A stretch of DNA of 64,000 nucleotides, taken from an uncultured Acetatifactor sp. GTDB taxonomy: Bacteria > Bacillota > Clostridia > Lachnospirales > Lachnospiraceae. Position 1 is the stretch's first letter, and the number at the start of each line of letters is the position of its first letter. The DNA lies in the NCBI GenBank assembly GCA_910579755.1, contig CAJTVB010000015.1:266-64265 (forward strand), written 5' to 3'. Made by a program: the position numbers and the translations under genes. This document shows positions 33,714-42,750 of this stretch, piece by piece. The notes beneath the pieces are model-generated. The model saw only the letters and a program-made list of their open reading frames with translations, ran no database searches and was not told the origin of the DNA.

Positions 33714-35759
33714 TCAGCTCTCAAACGCTTCGTTCAGCGCCTCACAGCCGGGCAGGACAAATCTGCCGTCCCGGATAACGGGAATCCTTGTTCCGTCCTT
33801 CTTTACTGCCGTCAGCTCTCCCAGCTCGTCATAGGGAATGGTAATGTCCGTGTGGCAGTTAAAATATGCCTGGGACGGATTTTCCTTCCGGCCCGCCGAC
33901 ACCTCATTCTCCCTGGCAACGATCTCCTTTCCGTCGGGATTGTAAACCCTGATATCCTCGGTATGAGAATAGCAGGTATCCCCCACCGCAAAATGAGGGC
34001 CCATCTTCTCGGCGATCAGAATGGGAAGCTTTCCCTCCACCCCCAGACGCTTGGCCGCCACATAGGCGGTGGTGTTGGTGCCGATAGCAAATTCCCCCAG
34101 GGGAAGCGTCTCATGACGAAACAAAATATTTTCCCGGATAAAATTACGGTTTTCCTCTTCGTTTTCATAGTTTCCGCAGGAATACTCCCGAATCATGCCG
34201 TCCCGGAAAACAATGGACAGATCCCGAAACTCCAGTCCTCCCAGAAAGACTCTGGTCACATGGAGCGTTCCGTTTGTCCCCGCCAGCACAGGAGAGGTAA
34301 ACACCTCTCCCACGGGAATATTCACATCCGCCACGCAATTTTCAAAGATCGTCTCCTTCTGCGGATCCTTCAGCTTCCACAAATTGATCCTCAGATCGGT
34401 CCGGTTGCCGTCCATTCCCCTGATCTCACAGTAATCCGCCGTATCCAGTGCATCGATCAGTGTCTGCTGAACCCTGCGGTACAGCATATAATCCAGCGTA
34501 TTGATGCGGATAGTCTCGCTGAAGAGCTCCTGAAACACGGGGCCAACCTCCGGTATGGGAAAAGCGATAATGGTAAAGCTGCGTTCCTCTTCGATAATAT
34601 ATTCCCTCTGCAGCTGCCCTGCCTGCGTCCTATAGTCCACCCAGAGTCTGTTCTGCTCCGGAGACAGCTTCAGCGCTTCTTCTTTGATTACAGGGTCAAA
34701 ATCCGCCTCCCCGAAGGTTTCCACCACAGCCGGCCCCGCAAAGCCCGCCGCCTCGTTCTTTACCTTTTCAAAGGCTGTGCGGGTCGCCTCCAGTTGACGA
34801 TTTACATAGTTTTTGTCCAGGTAAAGCGTCCTGTCGTCCTTGTGGTCGTAATCGTACTGACGGTTTAGAGTACCGCCGGTAAAGGCTCCCCGCCTGGTAA
34901 CCGGGCGAAGTCCCATGTCCGCAAAATTGTTTACCGCCCTGCGCATCATACGCTCAAATCCCAACCGGTAATACAATCCCACCGTCTGCTTTTTGGAAAG
35001 ATCCTTTCCCGTCACCTCAAATCCGATGCGGTAACCCTCCGTATAAGTATCCGCCATGGAGGCTATGGTCTCCTCCGGGAGTCCGGCCAGAAACCGCGCG
35101 GTCTCCAACTCGTTTCTACCCACATATTCACCGTAGTAATACAAGAATCTTACATCCGTCAGGTCGCTCTCCTGTATCAGCCTGACCGCCATGCTCTCCC
35201 CGGGACACACCAGCTCCCTCACGGTCCTCTCTGCTGTGATATCGGCATAATCGCTGACAAACCAATACAGGATTCCCCGGATTTCATCCCCTGAGGGCAG
35301 TCCGCCCTCCTCTGCCTCCTTATACCGGAAGGCAGCATATACCTCCGCAAAAAGCTCCAGCCGGATCACGAGCTCCTCCAGCCTGCCTTCATAGACAAAG
35401 CCGATCATCTCCCGAAGCTTTGTATACAAAAAACACAGCTCCCGGCCATAGTCCTCTCCCAACAATTTGACCGCCACAGCCGGATTGCCGTAGCTTTTTT
35501 CATAATGGGAAGGCAGAATATCGCCGTATAAAGCCTGATTGCGACGTTCAAGCTCCTCCAGAGGCGCGCTCTCCAGGCCTCCGCCCGCAAGAAATCCCCT
35601 TGTATCGTCGATCATCAGCACAAAGCCTGCACAAAAGGAAAAATAGTCCTCCAAACTGTCCTGCCCCAAATGCTCTCCGGGAATTTCTTTTATTCTTTGG
35701 AGCGCAAGTCCATAGCGCTCCTCCAAAATATCCGCTTCCATTTCCATATAATCACTCAT
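33714..35759 (-). CDS. M29-type aminopeptidase with long N-terminal extension
   Basis: A 681-residue protein whose C-terminal ~400 residues resemble the AmpS/M29 leucyl aminopeptidase family. Recognisable stretches are DVNIPVGEVFTSPV, TLPLGEFAIGTNTTAY and EKMGPHFAVGDTC, which carry the E and H ligands expected for the two-metal site. M29 enzymes are usually about 410 residues, so the first ~270 residues form an extra, mostly helical region I do not recognise. The ATG at 35759 shares one base with the preceding stop (TGATG), which indicates translational coupling with the DUF6142-like gene. Confidence 0.85.
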   Translation of the reverse strand: MSDYMEMEADILEERYGLALQRIKEIPGEHLGQDSLEDYFSFCAGFVLMIDDTRGFLAGGGLESAPLEELERRNQALYGDILPSHYEKSYGNPAVAVKLLGEDYGRELCFLYTKLREMIGFVYEGRLEELVIRLELFAEVYAAFRYKEAEEGGLPSGDEIRGILYWFVSDYADITAERTVRELVCPGESMAVRLIQESDLTDVRFLYYYGEYVGRNELETARFLAGLPEETIASMADTYTEGYRIGFEVTGKDLSKKQTVGLYYRLGFERMMRRAVNNFADMGLRPVTRRGAFTGGTLNRQYDYDHKDDRTLYLDKNYVNRQLEATRTAFEKVKNEAAGFAGPAVVETFGEADFDPVIKEEALKLSPEQNRLWVDYRTQAGQLQREYIIEEERSFTIIAFPIPEVGPVFQELFSETIRINTLDYMLYRRVQQTLIDALDTADYCEIRGMDGNRTDLRINLWKLKDPQKETIFENCVADVNIPVGEVFTSPVLAGTNGTLHVTRVFLGGLEFRDLSIVFRDGMIREYSCGNYENEEENRNFIRENILFRHETLPLGEFAIGTNTTAYVAAKRLGVEGKLPILIAEKMGPHFAVGDTCYSHTEDIRVYNPDGKEIVARENEVSAGRKENPSQAYFNCHTDITIPYDELGELTAVKKDGTRIPVIRDGRFVLPGCEALNEAFES

Positions 35760-36079
35760 CACAAATTCACTCCCGCATATAATATGAAGCTGATTCCTCC
35801 CAGCGCCGCCAGATTCAACAGTGTTCCCAGCACCGGAAAGATCCTGTAATAATCCTTTTCCCTCCAGGTAGCGATCCCCAGAATCAATCCGATCACCGAA
35901 TACAGAGAAGCAAGCAGTCCCGTAACGCCGAAGCCTCCCGGCGCATCTCCCCCGTTCCTGCCGGACAAAACCACCACGATCCCCAGAGACACCAGACTGA
36001 TGATCCCCAGAATGGTAGACATAATCGCCCTGTTGGAATGCTTTTTATTGGTAAATATAAAGGATTTTCTTTTTTTCAT
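35759..36079 (-). CDS. Small membrane protein (DUF6142-like)
   Basis: A 106-residue protein with a basic N-terminus (MKKRKSFIFTNKK) and three hydrophobic helices (MSTILGIISLVSLGIVVVL, GLLASLYSVIGLILGIA, VLGTLLNLAALGGISFIL). The family is recalled as DUF6142; no function is known. Its stop overlaps the aminopeptidase start by one base. No strong ribosome site precedes the chosen ATG. Confidence 0.75.
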   Translation of the reverse strand: MKKRKSFIFTNKKHSNRAIMSTILGIISLVSLGIVVVLSGRNGGDAPGGFGVTGLLASLYSVIGLILGIATWREKDYYRIFPVLGTLLNLAALGGISFILYAGVNL

Positions 36080-36131
36080 ATAAACTCTAAAGGGCACTCC
36101 CCTCAGGAAATGCCCGCTAAGCTCCTCACCG

Positions 36132-36284
36132 TTAAAATAAAATCTTGGATTTCCCCGCGATCAGCTTTGCTCCGGCAACAATCAGCAAAATACCGGATAC
36201 GATCCCTACTACCAGAGTCACCACACCGATGGTGATATTGGCGGCTCCTGCACCGTTCATCACCTTGTAAAGTTTCTGCTCCAT
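36132..36284 (-). CDS. Small single-span membrane protein, 50 residues
   Basis: Starts MEQKLYKVMNGAGAANIT and contains one or two hydrophobic segments (VVTLVVGIVSGILLIVAGAKL), ending in basic residues. The start at 36284 has AAGGGG just upstream, so it is a true gene although short. It sits 82 nt after pyrE and 52 nt before the DUF6142-like gene. Function is unknown. Confidence 0.75.
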   Translation of the reverse strand: MEQKLYKVMNGAGAANITIGVVTLVVGIVSGILLIVAGAKLIAGKSKILF

Positions 36285-36366
36285 CTTCCTTCCCCTTTCT
36301 GTCTCCGTCTTCCCACTGCATATCAGAAGCTTTCTGTCGTCTTTTCCGCAAGTTTCCGTATGGCGC

Positions 36367-37041
36367 CTACGCGCCGTAGACGGCATAGTATTCATCGATA
36401 GCCGCCTTCAAGGTATCGTCGATGTAGATCTGTCCTTTATAAGGCTTATTATACAGGTATTCCGTCACATCCCGCATAGTCACTATGGAATGGGCTTCAA
36501 AACCATACTTATCCCGAATTTCATCCAGAGCGCTCAGCCTGCCGCCCAGCCCCTTCTCCATTCGGTTCAGCGATACCATCAGCCCTTTGATCTCCACATT
36601 GCCCTGGGCCTGGATAATAGGGAAGGTCTCCTCAATGGATTTGCCGGAGGTGGTCACATCTTCAATAATCACAATCCTGTCCCCATCCTTGATGCTGCTT
36701 CCCAGCAAAATACCCACGTCCCCGTGGTCCTTTACTTCCTTCCTGTTGGAGCAGTAGCGGATGTCCCTGCCGTAAAGCTCGCTGTATGCCATGGCCGCGG
36801 CCACACTTAAGGGAATACCCTTGTAGGCAGGCCCGAACAGAATGTCAAAATCGTCCCCGAAATTATCATGGATGGCCCTGGCATAATACTCTCCCAGCTT
36901 TCGCAGCTGGGTGCCTGTCACATATGCTCCCGCATTCATAAAAAACGGTGATTTCCTTCCGCTTTTCAGAGTAAACTGGCCAAACTTCAGCACCTGACTG
37001 TCCACCATGAACTCGATAAATTCCTGTTTGTATTGTTCCAT
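36367..37041 (-). CDS. pyrE: Orotate phosphoribosyltransferase
   Basis: Transfers phosphoribose from PRPP to orotate, giving OMP. The 224-residue protein has the PRPP loop IVIIEDVTTSGKS and FGPAYKGIPLS. It stands apart from other pyr genes; carAB lies 23 kb away. It is the first gene of a run with the small membrane protein genes and the aminopeptidase. Confidence 0.97.
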   Translation of the reverse strand: MEQYKQEFIEFMVDSQVLKFGQFTLKSGRKSPFFMNAGAYVTGTQLRKLGEYYARAIHDNFGDDFDILFGPAYKGIPLSVAAAMAYSELYGRDIRYCSNRKEVKDHGDVGILLGSSIKDGDRIVIIEDVTTSGKSIEETFPIIQAQGNVEIKGLMVSLNRMEKGLGGRLSALDEIRDKYGFEAHSIVTMRDVTEYLYNKPYKGQIYIDDTLKAAIDEYYAVYGA

Positions 37042-37081
37042 TCTGCTCCGGCTCCCATTCCCAATAGTTTATGTCTTTATT

Positions 37082-37110
37082 ACTCTACCATAAATTTATG
37101 GGCATTTCAA
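37082..37110 (-). promoter_or_regulatory. Possible pyrE promoter with a palindromic spacer
   Basis: On the minus strand, TTGAAA (37105-37110), a 17-nt spacer, and TAGAGT (37082-37087). The spacer contains a perfect 14-bp palindrome, CCATAAATTTATGG (37088-37101), a plausible operator. The -10 match is only fair. Confidence 0.45.
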
Positions 37111-37183
37111 TCATTTCATAAAATGTTAATATAAACACCTCGCGGCCCCTGCCCATGAAAAGTAACTATCCCTTCAGCCATGC

Positions 37184-39403
37184 CTACTTTCCTTCCGCCA
37201 TCTTCAGCTGTGCCGTCACCAGCCCATAGTAAATTCCCTTCTTTTCCAGAAGCTCATTATGGGTTCCGATCTCGGCGATCCCATGCTTGTCGATAACCAC
37301 CAGGCGGTCCGCATTGCGCAGGGTGGACAGCCTATGGGCGATGGCAAAGGTGGTTCTGCCCTTCACCAGACGATCCAGCGCCTGCTGGATCAGGAATTCG
37401 CTCTCGGTATCCAGAGCCGAGGTTGCCTCATCCAGAATCAAAAGCCTGGGGTTGTTCAGGATGGCCCTGGCAATGGCGATCCTCTGCCGCTCTCCTCCCG
37501 AAAGATTATAGCCGTGCTCTCCCACATAGGTATTGTAGCCGTCGGGAGTCTTGGTGATAAAATCATGGGCATTGGCCGCCTTGGCCGCCTGAATCACCTC
37601 GGCCAGAGAAGCGTTTTGTCTGGCAAAGCGAATATTGGCCAAAATACTGCCGGAGAACAAAAAGGTCTCCTGTAATACCACCCCGATCTGGGTGTGCAGG
37701 CTGTCTGCCTTCACGTCCCGGATATCCACCCCGTCGATGGTGATGGTTCCCTGGTCCACGTCATAAAGGCGCATGATCAGATTGATCAGAGTGGATTTTC
37801 CTGTGCCGGAGGCTCCCACCAGCCCGATCATCTCTCCGGGCTTCACATCGAAGGTGATATTCTCCAGCACCGGCTCGTAGGTATGATAACCGAAGGACAC
37901 ATCCTCAAAGGTAAACGCACCCTCAATAGGAAATTCCCTGCTGTCCTCCCGGTCCGAAATGGACGGCTGCTCATCCAGCACGTCGTAGATCCGATTCAGG
38001 CTGGTGATCATCTGCATCACCGCCCGGGGCAGATGAGTCATCCAGCCCAACGGCCCAAACAAATAACCGCAATAGGTGATAAACTGTACCAGCTCTCCCA
38101 CGCTCATCCTGCCTGCCAGCACATCCATGCCGCCGAAATACACGGCGATATAGGTGCCCACTCCCATCAGAAATGTCAGAATAGGAAAGAAAGCGGCCCA
38201 GAAGGTCTCGTTTTTCCTGCTGATGGCGGCAAACTCCTCCGCCTTCTTCTGGAAACGTCCCGCCTCTCTCTCCTCCTTGCCGAAGGATTTCACCACACGC
38301 ATACCGGAGATAATGTCCTGCAGACTGCTGGCCAGATCGTCGGCCTTCAGCCACTGCTTATGAAAAATGCAGTGGATATGGTGCCAGAATGCTTTGGTAA
38401 TCACAAAGACAAAGACAATAACGGCCATGGTCATAAGGGTCATCTTCCAGCTGATCAGAAGCATCATTACCAGAGAAACAATCATGGTCAGCAATACGGA
38501 AAACATATCTCCGAATATTTCCTCCATGAAGGCCCGGATCTGGTTTGTATCCCGGGCCACACGGTTCATCAGCTCTCCCGGCTTCCTGTTGTTGATAAAA
38601 GACAGGGAGAGCATCTGGATCTTCTGATACAGCTTCTGACGAAGGGTCATGCTTAAGGAGGTCCCCAGCGATACGCACTGCCAGTACCGATAGACCTCCA
38701 AAAGGATCCGGGCCACCAGAAGGAAAAAGGTGACTCCCACAAACAGCCACAGATCGGACCACCCTCCCTCACCCGTGGCCAGCACGCCGTCGATAAACTG
38801 CCTCTGTATCATGGGAGATATAAGGTTCACCGCAGCGATCAGGGCCATGATCAGGGAGATCAGCAAAAGCTTCCCCACATACCCTCCGCAGAGCGCCATA
38901 AACTTCTTCAGCAGATCCGCCTTTCCCTCACAGTAAGGACATTTGCTGGTGCCCGGCAGGGCCCGCCCGCATTTTTCGCAGTATTTCTCATATTCCAGGC
39001 TGACGATTCTTTCCGGCTCTCCGCCCTTCTCCATGGCTGTGATCACAGCCTGGGCTCCTCTGACCACATAGGATACCCGAATAATGTGGCGCATGGAAAA
39101 CCGCGCCGCACAGATAATCTGTCCATCCTTTTTCGTCACGGTAACGATCCCGCTGTTCACCTGATGCTCGCACTTAATCCTTTCACAGTCCTTCAGGAGA
39201 AATTCTGTCACCTGTTCTCCCTCCAGCACCAGGAAGCGCTCCCCTGTCACCCCCAGCCAGACCTGCCCTGCGTAGGCATCCCTGGCCAGCTTTGCCCTGT
39301 TGTCAAACTCCAGATCCACAGGGACACAGTATCGCAGCTCCTCCCCGTCCCGGAGCGCCAGAGTCTCCAGCTGGGCAGCGCTCAAATGATATAATAATTT
39401 CAT
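37184..39403 (-). CDS. ABC exporter with N-terminal PH-like/zinc-ribbon region (second subunit)
   Basis: A 739-residue half-transporter. Residues 1-140 form a beta-rich domain of unknown role, followed by a zinc ribbon (CEKCGRALPGTSKCPYC). Then come six transmembrane helices of the type I exporter fold and a nucleotide-binding domain with Walker A GASGTGKST, signature LSGGERQRIAIA and Walker B LLILDEATSALD. Both ATP-site motifs are canonical. It is the third gene after the first ABC protein and DUF1854, so the two ABC proteins probably form a heterodimer. The substrate is unknown. Confidence 0.88.
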   Translation of the reverse strand: MKLLYHLSAAQLETLALRDGEELRYCVPVDLEFDNRAKLARDAYAGQVWLGVTGERFLVLEGEQVTEFLLKDCERIKCEHQVNSGIVTVTKKDGQIICAARFSMRHIIRVSYVVRGAQAVITAMEKGGEPERIVSLEYEKYCEKCGRALPGTSKCPYCEGKADLLKKFMALCGGYVGKLLLISLIMALIAAVNLISPMIQRQFIDGVLATGEGGWSDLWLFVGVTFFLLVARILLEVYRYWQCVSLGTSLSMTLRQKLYQKIQMLSLSFINNRKPGELMNRVARDTNQIRAFMEEIFGDMFSVLLTMIVSLVMMLLISWKMTLMTMAVIVFVFVITKAFWHHIHCIFHKQWLKADDLASSLQDIISGMRVVKSFGKEEREAGRFQKKAEEFAAISRKNETFWAAFFPILTFLMGVGTYIAVYFGGMDVLAGRMSVGELVQFITYCGYLFGPLGWMTHLPRAVMQMITSLNRIYDVLDEQPSISDREDSREFPIEGAFTFEDVSFGYHTYEPVLENITFDVKPGEMIGLVGASGTGKSTLINLIMRLYDVDQGTITIDGVDIRDVKADSLHTQIGVVLQETFLFSGSILANIRFARQNASLAEVIQAAKAANAHDFITKTPDGYNTYVGEHGYNLSGGERQRIAIARAILNNPRLLILDEATSALDTESEFLIQQALDRLVKGRTTFAIAHRLSTLRNADRLVVIDKHGIAEIGTHNELLEKKGIYYGLVTAQLKMAEGK

Positions 39404-39464
39404 AATATTTACATGCCTTTCTCAAATACCACAGCTTCCGTTTAACCCGGTTGAAGCTGCCGTG

Positions 39465-40043
39465 TTATATAAACAGATCCAGTTTCTTACGTTCCATTAC
39501 GCCCAGCTGGTAAAAATCCGGAATCTCGTACCGGTTTCCGTCGATATCCGTCACCAGCAGCCTGGAATCACTCAGATGAATCACAGCGTCACCGCTCATC
39601 TGAGTGGTAAAGCGGCAGGCACCGAAGGTGGTTACCACGTTCCAGTAAGCATATCCGTACTCGTCCTTCACATCCAGCACCTTGGTGATCACCGGCATAA
39701 AATAACGCAGACGGATCTGTTCCTGCAGCATCTCCTGCTGATCCTTCGGAAGCTGGGAAAGCTTTTCCACAATGCCGATCTCCTTCGCTTTTTCATCCGC
39801 CTCCCGGATGGATATAAATTCCTCCGGATTCGTCAGGGGAAATGTCAGATACACTCCCACTCTTGGGTATTCCTTGTCCTTTGTCTTCAGGGAAACAAAT
39901 CCTCCGGATGTCCTTGCAAACTGAGCATTTTCCCCGGTGAGGAACCGCATCTCCAGAAGCTCCTCCGATTCCTTTTTCAGCGCTTCCTCGTCAAACTCCT
40001 GCAGGTCCAGCAGGTCCTGCCCGCCATTTTCATGTCCTTCCAT
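39465..40043 (-). CDS. DUF1854 family protein
   Basis: A 192-residue soluble protein whose C-terminal two thirds (YPRVGVYLTFPLTNPEEFIS, RYFMPVITKVLDVKDEYG, LSDSRLLVTDIDGNRYEIP) match DUF1854. In some proteobacteria a DUF1854 protein sits beside an ABC transporter linked to cyanophycin metabolism; no cyanophycin genes are seen here. It lies 71 nt after the first ABC gene and 61 nt before the second, so the three form one operon. A regulatory or coupling role for the transporter is inferred. Confidence 0.85.
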   Translation of the reverse strand: MEGHENGGQDLLDLQEFDEEALKKESEELLEMRFLTGENAQFARTSGGFVSLKTKDKEYPRVGVYLTFPLTNPEEFISIREADEKAKEIGIVEKLSQLPKDQQEMLQEQIRLRYFMPVITKVLDVKDEYGYAYWNVVTTFGACRFTTQMSGDAVIHLSDSRLLVTDIDGNRYEIPDFYQLGVMERKKLDLFI

Positions 40044-40114
40044 TATATATTCCTCTCTGCCAGCCTCTCACGGCCGTTTCCTTAAAGTTAAAAGCCTTCT
40101 GTTTTCTGGTTCGT

Positions 40115-42451
40115 CTACTCGATCCCCCGCATGGCCAGGGCCTTGGTCTGCAGCTCGCTGAGCTTGTAGAAGGTGCCCTTTTTCGCCAGCAGCTCCTCGT
40201 GGGTACCCGACTCCGTAAGCCTGCCGTCATCCAGCACGATCAGGTGGGTGGCATTGCGCAGGGTGGAAAGTCTGTGGGCAATGGACAGCACTGTTCTGCC
40301 CTTTTCCAACCGCTCCAGGGACTTCTGGATGGCAAGCTCCGTCTCCGTGTCCACCGCGGAGGTGGCCTCGTCCAGGATCAAAATCTTGGGATCCGCCAGA
40401 ATGGCTCTGGCGATGGATATCCTCTGCTTCTCCCCTCCCGAAAGAGAGCGGCTGGAGGAGCCAAGGATCGTGTCATACCCCTCCGGCATCTTGCAGATAA
40501 AGTCATGGGCATTGGCCTGAACAGCCGCCCGGATGATCTCCTCTCTGCTGGCCTCGGGACGGGCATAAGCAATGTTTTCCGCCACTGTTCCCATAAAGAT
40601 ATAGGTCTCCTGAGACACCATGGCCACGTTCTTTCGAAGCTCCCGGAAGCCGTACTGCTTTACATTGATGCCGTCCACCAGCACCTCGCCCTCCTGAGTG
40701 TCGTAGAGCCGGGAAATCAGATTGACCAGGGTGGATTTGCCGGCGCCGGAGCGTCCCACGATGCCGAACACCTCCCCTGCCTCCACATGAAAGCTGATAT
40801 CCTTCAGAATAGGCTTATTTGCCTCATAGCCGAAGGTCACATTCTTCAATTCGATCTCCCCGCGCAGTCTTTCCGGTCTGATGGGCTGGGGAGCTTCCTT
40901 CACCTCCGGCACCGCGTCGATGATCTCAAACATACGCTGGGCCGAGTTCATGCAGTTGGTGTACCAGCGGATAATCCGGGACATAAATTCCAGAGGCCCC
41001 TTCAGCTGTCCCACATAGCCGGAAAAGGTAAGAAGCAGACCCAGTTCAATATTGGAGCCGCCGATGATCATGGCGCCGCCCACGGCCCAGACCAGAAAGC
41101 TGATGGTATCCTCCACCGTGCAATACAGGGCAAAAAACTTATTGTCATAGCGGGCCAGATCCATCTCCGCGGTCTTCACCTTTCCGTTGCTCTTGGAAAA
41201 CCGGGTCATCTCCTGCTCCTGCTGGCCGAAGGCCTTCACCACTCTGGCCCCGGTAAAGTTTTCATTCATCTGTCCCTTCATGCGGCGGTTGGCTCTGTGC
41301 CTCTTACCGTAGTAATGCCACAGATGGGGCATCATCCGATAGCTGATGACCACCAGCACAGGCATAAGAATCACAGACACCAGCGCCAGCAGCGGATTTA
41401 ACAGGAACATGATCACACTGGTGGCCAGTATATTCCCCACATTAATAAAGAAATAAGGGATTCCGTCTATAAAGAAGCTTGATATCTCCTCCGCGTCGTC
41501 GGACACCCGGGTCATCAGGCCACCTGTCTGCCTTCTGGAATAGAAGCTGATGGAGAGCCTGCCCATGGAGGCAAACACCTGGCTCTTAAGCCTGGCCACC
41601 ACCTCCGGGGCAATCCTGGCCGTCAGCACACCCTGCAGAATGCCCAGCCCCTGCATAACCACCTTGGTGACGATCATGGAGATCACCAGCACCGTAAGCG
41701 CGGCGGCAAAGCGTCCCTGGGGAAGTCCCAGCATGGCAAGGAACCCCTCATCCCGGGCCAGTACCCGGTCATAGAGAATGGTGCCGCTTAAGTAAGGCCA
41801 TACCAGATTCAGGGCCGCCGTCCCCAAATAGCATAAAATCATTATGGCCAGATATTTTTTGTAGGGCTTGAAATAGGACATCACCCGCAAAAGAATGGAC
41901 TTTTTATCCATACATTTGGGGCAGATCTTTCTCTCCTGATCCGGATAGATCATGCCGCATTTGGGGCAGCACTCCTTCCCCTTTTTTACGTCCAGGTCTT
42001 CTGACGTGATTTCCTCATTCTTTTCCAGCTTCTCCCGAAGGCGGCAGAGCCTTAAAAAGGTTTCCATCCTGGTGTTGGAAAAGTGGCAGAGCTTCTGCTC
42101 CACTCCGGCGATCTTCGCCATGAGCACACCTGTGGCCACCTGGCGGATCACTTCCATTTTCTCTACGTCCTTCAGCTCAAAGATCTGCAGAGCAGGCTCA
42201 TCTGTCAGCGCCGCATTTTCTCTGGAGATCTTTTCCTCCATCACCTGCCAGCCGCCGTAGCCGCCAAAGCTGTACTCCGCCTTTTCCACGTAAGGGTACG
42301 CGGCCAGAATCAGTTTCTCTTTCGTCAGCGCTGCAATGGAATCCGCAAACCGGTATTCCGCATCAAAGTCGGCCCCGGCGGCAAATACGATCTCATCCTG
42401 TCCGATTCCGTACTTTTTGATGATACTGACAAAGCTTTTTGGTAAATTCAT
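40115..42451 (-). CDS. ABC exporter with N-terminal PH-like/zinc-ribbon region (first subunit)
   Basis: A 778-residue half-transporter built like its partner at 37.2 kb: a beta-rich N-terminal domain, a zinc ribbon (CCPKCGMIYPDQERKICPKC) near residue 165, six transmembrane helices, and a nucleotide-binding domain with GRSGAGKST, LSGGEKQRISIA and LILDEATSAVD. GGAGGGG precedes the ATG. It is the first structural gene of the operon and lies 95 nt downstream of the attenuator-like terminator. The domain order, with zinc ribbons ahead of the exporter core, is unusual for type I exporters. Confidence 0.88.
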   Translation of the reverse strand: MNLPKSFVSIIKKYGIGQDEIVFAAGADFDAEYRFADSIAALTKEKLILAAYPYVEKAEYSFGGYGGWQVMEEKISRENAALTDEPALQIFELKDVEKMEVIRQVATGVLMAKIAGVEQKLCHFSNTRMETFLRLCRLREKLEKNEEITSEDLDVKKGKECCPKCGMIYPDQERKICPKCMDKKSILLRVMSYFKPYKKYLAIMILCYLGTAALNLVWPYLSGTILYDRVLARDEGFLAMLGLPQGRFAAALTVLVISMIVTKVVMQGLGILQGVLTARIAPEVVARLKSQVFASMGRLSISFYSRRQTGGLMTRVSDDAEEISSFFIDGIPYFFINVGNILATSVIMFLLNPLLALVSVILMPVLVVISYRMMPHLWHYYGKRHRANRRMKGQMNENFTGARVVKAFGQQEQEMTRFSKSNGKVKTAEMDLARYDNKFFALYCTVEDTISFLVWAVGGAMIIGGSNIELGLLLTFSGYVGQLKGPLEFMSRIIRWYTNCMNSAQRMFEIIDAVPEVKEAPQPIRPERLRGEIELKNVTFGYEANKPILKDISFHVEAGEVFGIVGRSGAGKSTLVNLISRLYDTQEGEVLVDGINVKQYGFRELRKNVAMVSQETYIFMGTVAENIAYARPEASREEIIRAAVQANAHDFICKMPEGYDTILGSSSRSLSGGEKQRISIARAILADPKILILDEATSAVDTETELAIQKSLERLEKGRTVLSIAHRLSTLRNATHLIVLDDGRLTESGTHEELLAKKGTFYKLSELQTKALAMRGIE

Positions 42452-42545
42452 TTCACCCCTCCATTTCCAACTCCCGGGTCACAGGCAGTGGAAATCCCTG
42501 CAAAATACGCATTCCCGGCAAACCGCCGAAAACCTCCACCAGCCG

Positions 42546-42580
42546 AAAAAAGACCATGGCTCCTGAAAGCAGCCATGGTC
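42546..42580 (-). terminator. Intrinsic terminator in the leader of the ABC-DUF1854-ABC operon
   Basis: A perfect 10-bp stem (42552-42561 with 42571-42580) closes a 9-nt loop and is followed by six U residues on the minus strand. It lies 52 nt after the 22-codon ORF and 95 nt before the first ABC gene. The loop (GCTTTCA on the minus strand) is complementary to the start region of the ORF (TGAAAGC), so an alternative pairing is possible. Confidence 0.88.
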
Positions 42581-42632
42581 CATTGTACATTCCTGTTTCC
42601 GTGCATGCGCACAAATCGAAGATGAACACAAT

Positions 42633-42701
42633 CTACATTTCCCCGGGAGACAAATTCCATTTCTGCAGTTGGTTAATTCTGTTTGTCAACTTGGCTTTCA
42701 T
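42633..42701 (-). CDS. Candidate 22-residue leader peptide
   Basis: A short ORF beginning MKAKLTNRINQ and ending KWNLSPGEM. It has an excellent ribosome site (AAGGAG, 7-8 nt spacing) and a consensus promoter about 50 nt upstream; an intrinsic terminator follows. It is too short for a normal gene call. The order promoter, short ORF, terminator, ABC exporter genes is that of ribosome-mediated attenuation as described for bmrB-bmrCD in Bacillus. It could instead be a free-standing small protein. The 42.5-42.8 kb gap holds nothing else. Confidence 0.6.
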   Translation of the reverse strand: MKAKLTNRINQLQKWNLSPGEM

Positions 42702-42750
42702 TTCATTGTCTCCTTTCCTTAATTATCGTTTTTTACCAAAGACATTTTTC

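Noticed and set aside
37184..42451. Cyanophycin metabolism locus
   Set aside because: DUF1854 and ABC genes fit part of that theme, but no cyanophycin synthetase or cyanophycinase is in the window.
42448..42660. 70-codon minus-strand ORF before the ABC operon
   Set aside because: It runs through the intrinsic terminator and lacks a ribosome site, while the 22-codon ORF upstream has an excellent one.
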